NCBI RefSeq assembly: GCF_011762185.1
Contig: NZ_JAASQJ010000005.1
Span: forward strand, 186,001-250,000
Direction of reading: 5' to 3'
DNA: 64,000 bases
Source of the DNA: Dyadobacter arcticus
GTDB taxonomy: Bacteria > Bacteroidota > Bacteroidia > Cytophagales > Spirosomataceae
Every line of letters begins with the position of its first letter. The first letter of the stretch is position 1. Both the position numbers and the translations under genes were made by a program. Positions 43,406 through 51,732 of this stretch are shown in pieces. Below the pieces are notes generated by a model. That model was not told the DNA's origin. It searched no databases and was given only the letters and a program-made list of their open reading frames with translations.

Positions 43406-44503
43406 GTGAATATTTTACTTGTGTCAGGTCCTGGCATCTCACTGAAAGAGCCTTATAACAGCGGTATAGAAGCGTTTATAGTTTCTTTTGCCAACCAACT
43501 TGTTGATGAAGGGCATGCGGTAGATGTTGTTGCGGATGAGGCGGAAGCTGGCGCTAAATTTATGCTCATAAACCCGTTTACTGCATTTTCTTCAGAAAGA
43601 CCTAACTTTTTTACACGTTTAAAAGAAAAGCGTCAGTTTAAAAATCTGGGTGTCGATTCATATGATGTCATTCACTATAATATGTTTTACCCGCATCTGT
43701 TAGAGGCAGGATTGCATTACAACAAAACATCGTTTCTGACGCTACATTCGCCGGCTGACAGCACACGAATATCGGCCTATAAAAAGCTTTCGCAGCAGAG
43801 CGATGTCATATTCGTAGCGATATCAGAAAGGGTCAAACGTCAATGGGAACAGGCGCTTGGTATAGATATGCCACTCATATACAACGGTATAAACATGGAT
43901 CTTTGGCCGACAAACAGCTCGGGGGACCGTGAGTATCTGCTGTGGTCGGCACGAATCAATGAAGAAAAGAATGTTGCAGCTGCCATTTGCGTGGCAAACC
44001 ATATGCAGCTGCCGCTGAAGATTGCTGGCAGAATTGTTGACCAACATTATTTTGATGAGAAGGTCAAACCGCACCTTAATAATCAAATTCAGTATGTTGG
44101 GCACGTGACCCAGCGCGAACTGAGCGGCTTAGCGAAAAAAGCGTCTGCTTATCTCGCAACGGCAACATGGCAAGAGCCGTTTGGTTTGGCTGCCTTAGAG
44201 ATGTTGGCGAGCGGCGTGCCAATCGTTGGCTTTAATACCGCTGTTCCGCCGAATTGGGAGCATGAAAGTGTATTAACAACTGCATCTCTCCGTTGGCAAG
44301 ACTTAGTAGAGCTCGTTAGAAAGAGTAATGCTATCAGTCCGGGTACATGTAAAGAATTTGCATCGACCATGAATATACAAAATATGACTTCGAGCTACGT
44401 AAAGCTATATAGAGAAGTATTGTTGCAAGAAGGTATTGGTGAAGAAGCTATATCCGAAAACGACCGCGTGTTATCAATAGGCTCTTACAACCGCGAACAT
44501 TGA
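43406..44503 (+). CDS. Glycosyltransferase family 4
   Basis: 365 residues from a GTG start. GT-B fold: an N-terminal Rossmann domain (ILLVSGPGISLKEPYNSG), a linker, then WSARINEEKN and EPFGLAALEMLASGVPIVGF, the E-x7-E nucleotide-sugar motif of GT4 retaining enzymes. Cytoplasmic. First gene of a six-gene operon starting 185 bases after attR. It most resembles the third gene of the cluster (45537), suggesting tandem duplication. The glycan made (surface polysaccharide or glycolipid) is unknown. Confidence 0.85.
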   Translation: MNILLVSGPGISLKEPYNSGIEAFIVSFANQLVDEGHAVDVVADEAEAGAKFMLINPFTAFSSERPNFFTRLKEKRQFKNLGVDSYDVIHYNMFYPHLLEAGLHYNKTSFLTLHSPADSTRISAYKKLSQQSDVIFVAISERVKRQWEQALGIDMPLIYNGINMDLWPTNSSGDREYLLWSARINEEKNVAAAICVANHMQLPLKIAGRIVDQHYFDEKVKPHLNNQIQYVGHVTQRELSGLAKKASAYLATATWQEPFGLAALEMLASGVPIVGFNTAVPPNWEHESVLTTASLRWQDLVELVRKSNAISPGTCKEFASTMNIQNMTSSYVKLYREVLLQEGIGEEAISENDRVLSIGSYNREH

Positions 44504-44517
44504 AATAAAGTGGGCAT

Positions 44518-45540
44518 ATGAAGATTGCTGTTATAGCCAAAACCAGACTGCCGATAGCTGAGCCATTTCGAGGAGGCTTAGAAGCGTTTACCTACGCATT
44601 ATGTAAAGAGTACATATGTCTCGGCCACAAAATCACTTTGTATGCGCATGCGGATAGCGACCCCGAACTGAAGGTAAAAGGATTTTACGGCGATGAGCAT
44701 AGGGAACACGAGCACTTCGAAATATATGAGAACGATGAATACCTCTCGATACTCGAAGATATTGAACAAAATGATTTCGATATTGTTCATAACAATTCGA
44801 CGCATGAGCTACCGATACTATGGGGCGTGAAGGCTCCGATTCCGGTGGTCACGACAATACATACGCCACCAATCAGCAAATTAAAAGCAGCTGTTAAGAT
44901 TTGCTCGGGTTCTGAAAATCTTCATTTCGTGATGCCCTCAAAATCCTTTGAAGCTACGTGGCAGCCATATATGACTAACGGTTCAATCGTCATTTATAAC
45001 GGTGTTGACATGGTTAAGTGGCCGCTCGTACGTATAAGTCGGGACTATCTGTTTTGGTTTGGAAGAATCGTGCACGCTAAGGGTCTGGACATCGTGATAG
45101 ACGCGGCCCACGAAATAAATATGCCATTAAAGTTTGCCGGACCACTCGACGATAAAAGGTATTTTGATGAACAAATTAGCCCTCGCATGACGGCAAACGA
45201 TACATACCTTGGTCATTTAAAACAGTCTGATATACAGTTGCATATGAAAGGAGCAGCCGCTATGATCAATGCTGTCCGCTGGGAAGAGCCGTTTGGCCTC
45301 ACCAACATAGAAGCCATGTCGTCGGGTGTGCCGATAGCCGGATTCGACCGCGGTGCTTTTCTGGAATTAGTCAATATGGAGAGCGGAGTTGTTGCGGAGC
45401 AAAAAAATGTAAAATCTCTTGCAAAAGCAATCGCAGCTGCGATACCACTTGAGAGCGACAAAGTCAGGCGCCACGCAGAAACATTTTCTTTGAGAACGAT
45501 GGCTAAGCGCTATATAAATTACTTTGAGGAATTGCTATGA
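44518..45540 (+). CDS. Glycosyltransferase family 4
   Basis: 340 residues with an N-terminal LPIAEPFRGGLEAFTYALC donor or acceptor loop, FWFGRIVHAKG and EPFGLTNIEAMSSGVPIAGF (E-x7-E). It is the most diverged of the three tandem GT4 paralogues. It starts 14 bases after the previous stop and overlaps the next gene by four bases. Confidence 0.85.
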   Translation: MKIAVIAKTRLPIAEPFRGGLEAFTYALCKEYICLGHKITLYAHADSDPELKVKGFYGDEHREHEHFEIYENDEYLSILEDIEQNDFDIVHNNSTHELPILWGVKAPIPVVTTIHTPPISKLKAAVKICSGSENLHFVMPSKSFEATWQPYMTNGSIVIYNGVDMVKWPLVRISRDYLFWFGRIVHAKGLDIVIDAAHEINMPLKFAGPLDDKRYFDEQISPRMTANDTYLGHLKQSDIQLHMKGAAAMINAVRWEEPFGLTNIEAMSSGVPIAGFDRGAFLELVNMESGVVAEQKNVKSLAKAIAAAIPLESDKVRRHAETFSLRTMAKRYINYFEELL

Positions 45541-46598
45541 AGATACTCATTGTTGCCGGGCCATTCATCTCGCTGCGTGAGCCATACAACGGAGGCACGG
45601 AAGCATTCATCGTTGAGCACGCAAACGAATTAGTGCGCCTGGGGCATACAGTCGATGTTATAGCAAAAGACGCAGATGAAAAAAATCTGTTTCAGGTGAT
45701 TGAATTTCATGAGAGCCCGCTTAGCATGAAAGATGATTCGTACCGGGCATGTCCGGAATGGCTCGGACAGCAACACTATCAGACGCTACAGTATGGAATG
45801 TTAGACGTTAGTCGCTACGACGTCATCCATTATAATTCATTTATACCCAAAATCTACGCAGTCGGCGCACTCTTCAGAACTCCAAGCATACTAACATTGC
45901 ATCTGCCACCAACAGAAAAATTTGTACTGATGTATAAATTTTTTATTAAGCATGCGCCTGTCTTACCTATCGGTATCTCGAACCGAATGAGCGAACAATG
46001 GAAGGCATTCCTCGGCAAAGATGTGGAGGTAATCTTAAATGGAATACTACTACAGAAGTGGAAGTTACACGTTCGAAATCCTGACGGGTATTTATTATGG
46101 AGCGGGCGCATTGCAAAAGAAAAGAACGTTGAAGCCGCTATACATCTGGCCAATTATTTAAAACAGCCACTTAAGATTGTCGGAGCCGTTTTTGACAAAG
46201 AATATTTCCGAGACCATGTGCAGCCGCAGCTAAATGAACGTGTTGAATACATCTCCCATGCCACTCAGCAACAGTTAAGTAAACTGGCGGCAGGCGCTTC
46301 AGCGTATTTGGCAACAGCTACCTGGGAAGAGCCTTTCGGCTTGAGTACGATAGAGATGCTTGCAAGCGGTTTACCCGTCGTTGGGTTTAATACCGCCATA
46401 CCTCCGGAGCTGCGCAACGAAAAAGTATCCATAGCAGTTGATTCACATGACTGGCGGGATCTAATAAAGCTGTTAGATATCACAAAACAATCGGAACCGG
46501 AAGCGTGCAGAGAATTTGCAGCCTCATTCGATATGAAAAAAACTTCCGCGGCTTATATAAACGTCTATGAACGCATAGCGAAAAAGGCCAGGGGATGA
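45537..46598 (+). CDS. Glycosyltransferase family 4
   Basis: 353 residues. LIVAGPFISLREPYNGGTEAF and EPFGLSTIEMLASGLPVVGFNTA closely match the first gene of the cluster, including the following PPEL/PPNW loop. ATGA overlap with both neighbours indicates tight coupling. Probably adds a sugar of the same class as its paralogue at a successive step. Confidence 0.85.
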   Translation: MKILIVAGPFISLREPYNGGTEAFIVEHANELVRLGHTVDVIAKDADEKNLFQVIEFHESPLSMKDDSYRACPEWLGQQHYQTLQYGMLDVSRYDVIHYNSFIPKIYAVGALFRTPSILTLHLPPTEKFVLMYKFFIKHAPVLPIGISNRMSEQWKAFLGKDVEVILNGILLQKWKLHVRNPDGYLLWSGRIAKEKNVEAAIHLANYLKQPLKIVGAVFDKEYFRDHVQPQLNERVEYISHATQQQLSKLAAGASAYLATATWEEPFGLSTIEMLASGLPVVGFNTAIPPELRNEKVSIAVDSHDWRDLIKLLDITKQSEPEACREFAASFDMKKTSAAYINVYERIAKKARG

Positions 46599-47623
46599 AG
46601 AAGCCAACGATATTCTATTTTGTACATGCGCACGGAAATGGCCATAGGGCGACATTCAATATGTTGTATCCGGCATTATCAGTCATTTTTAAGGTTATAG
46701 TGATAACGACGAACAGTGAAATAACCGGGTATTTGCACAAGAAGCACGACGTTCAGGTGCTGGAGCTGCCTCCAAAGTATCCGACTGGCTACGAGATACC
46801 ACAACATACGTTTTCAAAAGCCTTTGAAGTTACGCCGTATGCGATCGGGCCTGCAGGGCGAGCAAAAGCGCTGACTGAAGCTATAGAGCGCTACCAGCCA
46901 AAAGCTTTCTACTGCGACGGTGTTCCTGAGTTGGCAATCATGGTTCGGGGCATGGGCGTCCCAGTCGTTTTGGTCCACCTGCCCGGAAATGTGATGAGCG
47001 ATCCGACACAGGTTTTTGCGCATGAACTGGCGGATCATATCGTAGCTCATTTTCATTCTTCTCTGGAACAGGCGAACTACCAGTTTGCATCCAAAACATA
47101 CTACAGCGGATATATGTCACAGTATTCTGGCTGTGGTTTTAAGCGAAGCAACCGTTCAGATATTAGTAACATAACAGTCCTATTAGGCTACAATAATTAC
47201 GATGAATCGGTACTTAAAAATATTACGAAAGATCAAAATACACAGTTTACTATTATTGGTAATAAGCGAGATTATGATTTAGATAAAAATTGTATACTGC
47301 TCGGCCCAGTTAAAGACATCAGTGAAGCTATTGTTGGAGAAGTAGTGATTTCTGCAGCTGGTCAAAACACGATTGCGGAACTATTGTCACTTGATAAACG
47401 TATGGTCCTGCTTCCAGAGCCCAGACCGTATGACGAGCAAGTAGTACATGCAAATGTATTAGCTAGTCAAAATGTTGCGCTTTTAGCGCAGGAAATTTTC
47501 AGCGCTGAGCAGTGGCAAAACCTGCTGCAAAAAGCGAAAGTATTTACACCTTTTTACAAAAATTTGGTGAATGCGTCAGCACCTGAGGAAATAGCGCAGA
47601 AAATGAGAAACTGGTATGCCTGA
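46595..47623 (+). CDS. GT-B glycosyltransferase, MurG/GT28-like
   Basis: 342 residues. FYFVHAHGNGHRATFNML is the N-terminal glycine-rich loop of GT28/GT1-like enzymes, and EVVISAAGQNTIAELLSLDKRMVLLPEP is their C-terminal nucleotide-sugar site (SxAGxNTxxE). It lacks the E-x7-E of the preceding GT4 genes. Eight-base overlap with the next gene. Probable inverting transferase in the same glycan pathway. Confidence 0.8.
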   Translation: MKKPTIFYFVHAHGNGHRATFNMLYPALSVIFKVIVITTNSEITGYLHKKHDVQVLELPPKYPTGYEIPQHTFSKAFEVTPYAIGPAGRAKALTEAIERYQPKAFYCDGVPELAIMVRGMGVPVVLVHLPGNVMSDPTQVFAHELADHIVAHFHSSLEQANYQFASKTYYSGYMSQYSGCGFKRSNRSDISNITVLLGYNNYDESVLKNITKDQNTQFTIIGNKRDYDLDKNCILLGPVKDISEAIVGEVVISAAGQNTIAELLSLDKRMVLLPEPRPYDEQVVHANVLASQNVALLAQEIFSAEQWQNLLQKAKVFTPFYKNLVNASAPEEIAQKMRNWYA

Positions 47624-48449
47624 ATTCAGCATTGTAACAATTGTTAAGGGAAGGCGAAAGCAATTAGCCAATCTTCTTGACTCTATAAAAGCATCGACGA
47701 ATCTTCCCTACGATATACAAGTTGTTTGTATGGACGACCTGGACGGAATTGCAACTCCGAATGGTTTGAATGTGAACATCCATTTAATTAAGCAAATTCA
47801 TGAGCTGCCACTAGCTGCGGCGCGGAATGTGGGAATGACCGCTGCAAAAACAGGCAACGTCATATTTATAGATGTAGACTGCATTGTATCGCCAACGCTG
47901 TTTGCAAATATGCTGATGGTTTTGGAAGCGGAAAATATAATTACAGCTTATCCTTTGTATCTGCCAGTATTGCCAGACACAGGAAATTATGGTGATCTAA
48001 AGCATAAAGCGGTGACTCACCCTGCCCGGGAGCGCATACCGGTCGGCCAGCCGGTTGAACATTTGCAATTCTGGTCTTTAATATTTGGTATTCAAAAGCA
48101 AACGTTTGAAAAAATTGGTGGCTTTGATGAATCCTTTGTCGGGTATGGGGCAGAAGATACAGATTTTGCCATGATGTTTCACAAGGCGGACTTTAAGCTG
48201 ATCTTTGTACGCGATTACGTATTACACCAATATCACGATAAGCACGATCCGCCGGTAAACCATTTTCATTCGATTATTGAGAACGCTACGCGGTACCAGC
48301 AGAAATGGGATGTTTTGCCCATGCAGCGATGGTTGAAAGCATTTGAAGAAATGGGCTTAATAAAAATCGATCAGGCAGATAACATTACCGTCAGTCAAAA
48401 ACCTACAGATAGCCAGATAAAAAACAGTGTTTCGAAACATCCTTATTGA
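47616..48449 (+). CDS. Glycosyltransferase family 2, galactosyltransferase-like
   Basis: 277 residues, GT-A fold. FSIVTIVKGRRKQLANLLDS at the N-terminus, ELPLAAARNVGMTAAK, FIDVDCIVS (DxD metal site) and IGGFDESFVGYGAEDTDFAMM, the conserved C-terminal (W/G)GxxxEDxD region of the galactosyltransferase-like GT2 group. Cytoplasmic. Fifth gene of the operon. Confidence 0.87.
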   Translation: MPEFSIVTIVKGRRKQLANLLDSIKASTNLPYDIQVVCMDDLDGIATPNGLNVNIHLIKQIHELPLAAARNVGMTAAKTGNVIFIDVDCIVSPTLFANMLMVLEAENIITAYPLYLPVLPDTGNYGDLKHKAVTHPARERIPVGQPVEHLQFWSLIFGIQKQTFEKIGGFDESFVGYGAEDTDFAMMFHKADFKLIFVRDYVLHQYHDKHDPPVNHFHSIIENATRYQQKWDVLPMQRWLKAFEEMGLIKIDQADNITVSQKPTDSQIKNSVSKHPY

Positions 48450-48464
48450 TCCAGTAACATACGC

Positions 48465-48710
48465 ATGCAACATTACGAGAAAATTGCAACAACCATTCTA
48501 TCTACTGCCATTCATCGTGGTGCTGAGAAAAGTACCTGTCCTTCTGAAATTGCTCGCATGCTATATCCTAACGGCTGGCGTAAGCATATGAAAGATGTAC
48601 TCGGGGTAGCAATTGATTTGCATAACAAAGGTAGCGTAGTAATAACACAAAAGGGAATGCCTGTTGATGTTAAGGATTTTAAGGGGCCGGTCCGCATTAA
48701 AATTATCTGA
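48465..48710 (+). CDS. DUF3253 protein
   Basis: 81 residues. CPSEIARMLYPNGWRKHMKDV and VITQKGMPVDVKDFKGPVRIK match the short DUF3253 family, a small winged-helix-like protein of unknown role. It lies 15 bases after the GT2 gene, so probably in the same transcript, though a functional link to glycan synthesis is not evident. Confidence 0.8.
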   Translation: MQHYEKIATTILSTAIHRGAEKSTCPSEIARMLYPNGWRKHMKDVLGVAIDLHNKGSVVITQKGMPVDVKDFKGPVRIKII

Positions 48711-48767
48711 AAATGGCGGTTTATATTATCTGGCAGCTAAATAGATTAAAAGCAAACAAAAATCACG

Positions 48768-49562
48768 TTAGCTTGTTGAACAAGCCGCCTGAGGCAGCAT
48801 TAATAAAAACGGAAGCGCTTTGGAGTAATCCAGCTGCTCGTAGAACATCCCCAAGCGGTTTAGGTTGAGATAGTATTGGTTGACGTTTTGGTAATAGTAG
48901 AGCTCACTCTGAACAAACCATGCTTTTTCACCGAGCATTTCCGCTAAGAACCATTTCTCCAGAAGACGACCCGCTCTCCCATTACCATCTTCGAAGGGAT
49001 GGATATTGACAAATGTCAAATGAATAAGTGAGCCGTAATAAAAAATTTGCTCAATACTGTGCGCTTGCTTTTCCAAATACTCAATGTCTCTCCACAAATC
49101 ATTAAATAACGATTTGACTTCTGTGCCCAAAGCGGCTTCGTACTGAATCCGGAACGTCTTATGCTCCATGACCACCATATTTCCTTTCCGGCAAACACCC
49201 CTTTTCTTTTCCGGCAAAAGATGTGTAGTTAATATATGATGTGCCTCAAGAAAGTTTTTCTCGGAAAGTGCATTTTTTTGGGCAAAAATGTATGCCTCAT
49301 ACAGGTCATTGGGTTTCTGCACCAAATCTTCCAAATATTCCGTATTCAGCATCTTATGCTTAATATAACTGTCTATCTCCATTGGCTCACCTTCAATCTT
49401 ACTGGATGCCATCGCCGACACTGACGTGTAAAAACTGAACCGTTCTGTGGACGTCTCGGCTTCGTGCAACCCCTCAAAAGCTTCGGCCAGACCAAGGGGA
49501 ACATTTGCCAGATACAATGACAGCAGATCCTGGTTTAAAATTTTCAATTTACTTTTCTCCAT
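48768..49562 (-). CDS. Fic-domain protein (AMPylase), self-inhibited class
   Basis: 264 residues. The Fic active-site loop HPFEDGNGRAGRLL is complete (His, Asp, Asn, two Arg). ASSKIEGEP near residue 53 fits the N-terminal (S/T)xxxE(G/N) inhibitory helix of class II Fic proteins, whose Glu blocks ATP binding. The family transfers AMP to Ser, Thr or Tyr of target proteins. It stands alone, convergent with the glycosyltransferase operon, at the start of an accessory zone. Confidence 0.88.
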   Translation of the reverse strand: MEKSKLKILNQDLLSLYLANVPLGLAEAFEGLHEAETSTERFSFYTSVSAMASSKIEGEPMEIDSYIKHKMLNTEYLEDLVQKPNDLYEAYIFAQKNALSEKNFLEAHHILTTHLLPEKKRGVCRKGNMVVMEHKTFRIQYEAALGTEVKSLFNDLWRDIEYLEKQAHSIEQIFYYGSLIHLTFVNIHPFEDGNGRAGRLLEKWFLAEMLGEKAWFVQSELYYYQNVNQYYLNLNRLGMFYEQLDYSKALPFLLMLPQAACSTS

Positions 49563-49694
49563 TCAGTGACTGGTGCCATTTTGGCCTATATTTTGATTTG
49601 AAGTTGATACACATTTACTACCGTTTGTGGGGTAAATATAGGAGATTTGAAAATCAATGCGGATTTGTATGACCGTGAAAGCTGACGTGAAAAA

Positions 49695-49723
49695 ACAAAA
49701 AAAGGACTGTCGCCAACAGTCCT
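49695..49723 (-). terminator. Terminator of the 95-residue gene, same hairpin as 33635
   Basis: AGGACTGT (49703-49710), loop CGCCA, ACAGTCCT (49716-49723), with a T-run on the minus strand. Identical stem and loop to the copy at 33641-33661. Confidence 0.75.
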
Positions 49724-49730
49724 CCAATCC

Positions 49731-50018
49731 CTACGCTTTCGCCCCCATTTTTTCGAGCCCTTCCCAAAGTACTTTCAGGTCAAAAAGAGCTGACTTTTCA
49801 GCTTGATCAAACGGGATATCCGAGTGATAAAGAGCCAGATCGTGGATCATTTTGAGCGATTGGGATAATTCCCGACAGCCCTGACAATCGACGATATACA
49901 AAAAATCTGCCTGCGATTGCGTCAGCGGAGCGCCGACATCTAATGCTTGACGTGCATCATTCGTTGGGTTGACTGAATTTGCATTCGAGTCGACACCGTT
50001 TCCATTAGGAGTTTGCAA
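49731..50018 (-). CDS. Small hypothetical protein, 95 residues
   Basis: An Asn/Gly-rich N-terminus followed by a helical domain with CQGCREL and a C-terminal helix ending LEKMGAKA. No family recognised. The last nine codons and terminator resemble the IS66-like small gene in the element. The upstream region carries a 120-bp inverted-repeat element (50057-50176), so the gene may be part of a small mobile cassette. Confidence 0.5.
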   Translation of the reverse strand: MQTPNGNGVDSNANSVNPTNDARQALDVGAPLTQSQADFLYIVDCQGCRELSQSLKMIHDLALYHSDIPFDQAEKSALFDLKVLWEGLEKMGAKA

Positions 50019-50056
50019 TTAAAAATGGATTTGGGTGAATAAATAAGGAGAGGTCA

Positions 50057-50176
50057 CCGCAAACTCCATCAATGAACAACATCGATCAGGCTTCGGGACT
50101 TGCACCCGTATGCCTCTCCAAGGCCATTTTGGCCTGATTTTAAAATTGTTGTTCATGAAAAAAATGTAGTTTGCGG
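50057..50176. repeat. 120-bp element bounded by interrupted inverted repeats
   Basis: CCGCAAACT (50057-50065) pairs with AGTTTGCGG (50168-50176), and ATGAACAACA (50072-50081) pairs with TGTTGTTCAT (50147-50156). The 65-base core contains CGGG-ACTTGCA-CCCG and AGGCCATTTTGGCCT hairpins. It looks like a folded RNA leader, a MITE or a recombination site. Size and design are similar to 33374-33491, but the sequence differs. Confidence 0.5.
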
Positions 50177-50353
50177 GGCAAATATAGGAGAAATTTTGGA
50201 TGGGTGGCTAGGGAATGAATAAACGGTAAGACTTTATAAAAACATGACGTTGATGAAGATAAATTTGCTTCGATATTGGAGATTTAGTAGGCGTCTACGA
50301 GAAAATAAATAGGAAGGTTTTTTCCATAGCTTTGCGTTTTAGCCGCCTAATGC

Positions 50354-50869
50354 ATGAACCTTCCGAGTTACGATACCGTCGCCTATGCCGAAAACGCCTT
50401 CCAGTTTTATAGTAAAGGCAATCACAATATGCTGATCGCTATTGTGAAGCTACCCAGGAGTGACAATGAATACAATCTTGGCTTCGGAGTTTGGAATCGT
50501 GAGACCAATAAGATCGATGACAAAATCTCGGTCAATAACGGTGACCGCAACCAGATCCTGGCGACGGTGGCAAAAAAGGCACTCGAATACATTGATAACC
50601 ATCCTGAAATAAAGCTCTTAGCCACTGGTTCAGTCAGGAAGAAGGAAGGTTCTGATGAGTTCGAAATGCGTCTAAGAACGCGCTTATATCAGATGGGCAT
50701 TAGCTAACACTAAGACTATCTGGTAGAGCGGTATAACATCGAAGGCTTAAAAGCTGTCAAAAACAAGGAAGGTGAAATAGAGGGAGATTGGCCAGATTGG
50801 AAGGGCGAATGGGTTCCGTTCACAAAAGGCACCAATTATGACGCATTTTCGTTAAATTTGAAGAGATGA
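50354..50869 (+). pseudogene. DUF6934-like gene interrupted by two in-frame stops
   Basis: From ATG 50354 the protein (MNLPSYDTVAYAENAFQFYS, NNGDRNQILATVA, TRLYQMGIS) looks like the DUF6934 family of Bacteroidota. At 50705 and 50711 are TAA codons one codon apart. The same frame then stays open and protein-like (DYLVERYNIEGLK, GDWPDWKGEWVPFTKGTNYD) to TGA 50869, as expected for the family's C-terminus. So a 171-codon gene has been broken by two nearby changes. A functional 117-residue short form cannot be excluded. Confidence 0.65.
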
Positions 50870-51087
50870 TTACATTGATAATCAATAGAAAGGGCAACAT
50901 GGCAACTCAAACGACAAAAAAACAAAAGGTGGAACAAAAGGTAGTATTTGCCTCTGGGTATACACATGCCAAAGCAGCGCATCAAGTATCTCACAATAAG
51001 CCTTTTTTGATGCCGGATTTATTTTTAGAGCAGGCGGAAGATATGGGCCATTTTTTGGATAAAAATCCACTTCCTCAGAGAGACTAG
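50866..51087 (+). CDS. Small protein coupled to the DUF6934 gene
   Basis: 73 residues from an ATG overlapping the TGA of the preceding frame (ATGA), or 62 from ATG 50899 (MATQTTKKQK). A basic N-terminus, then KAAHQVSHNKPFLMPDLFLE. No family known to me. The ATGA overlap supports the view that the broken upstream gene originally ran to 50869 and the two formed a pair. Confidence 0.5.
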   Translation: MITLIINRKGNMATQTTKKQKVEQKVVFASGYTHAKAAHQVSHNKPFLMPDLFLEQAEDMGHFLDKNPLPQRD

Positions 51088-51326
51088 CGGGCCGCCAATT
51101 TCTGTTCGCCGCCTCCTATTTCAATTTCACCGGCTACACTCTTTTTCAGCAACCAAATCAGCGCAAAACTCTCGCCGGTGGTGAGAGAAATACATTCCTG
51201 CATTGACCTAATGTGAGCGGTAATTTTCGGTGCTGACCGCTCAGTATCTCTTGAAGCTGCCGGACAAGAAGCTCATTAGACAAAATTGCATGAGTTATTG
51301 ACGTAGACTAAAACCTTTATTTCAGA

Positions 51327-51354
51327 ACCATTTTCCTGACGTCAGGAAAATGGT
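51327..51354. promoter_or_regulatory. Perfect 28-base palindrome
   Basis: ACCATTTTCCTGAC (51327-51340) is followed directly by its exact complement (51341-51354) with no spacer. It lies 28 bases past the stop of the DUF2971 remnant. No T-run on either side, so a symmetric protein-binding site or cruciform is as likely as a terminator. The preceding stretch 51088-51326 has only short frames. Confidence 0.6.
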
Positions 51355-51381
51355 GGACAATTATGAGCCTAAAACACGCAT

Positions 51382-51732
51382 TCAAATCAATGGAGAATGC
51401 TCTCGATCGACACGCTCAAAAATTACCTTATATTCATTTTCATCAATAACACTTTGAAAAACGCCAACATGCGATAGGTTTGGACGGGCCAAAATCTTTA
51501 AAATATCTTCCTTCAAGGTTACATCGGAATTTACTCCAAAGAAGATGTTTAGTATTGAAGCGGGTTCTAAGTTTCTGACAAAGATTGGATCGTTTAATTC
51601 GTTTGGCTGGGTAAACCGAATGGACAAGTTTTCCAGGATATTGATTCTATTCGGGTGAACATATTTAAAGAGTCTCAAAGTCCTATTATGTCTAATATGA
51701 TCGTAAAATTCACGGCGTTCTGCTCTATGCAT
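51382..51732 (-). pseudogene. DUF2971-like remnant with internal deletion
   Basis: LFKYVHPNRINILENLSIRF and QPNELNDP are the conserved N-terminal start of DUF2971 proteins, which normally have 250-300 residues. Here only 116 remain and the sequence jumps to a C-terminal-like segment (VGVFQSVIDENEYKVIFE). The start overlaps the stop of the YhcG-like gene by 8 bases. Probably a degraded accessory gene. Confidence 0.55.
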
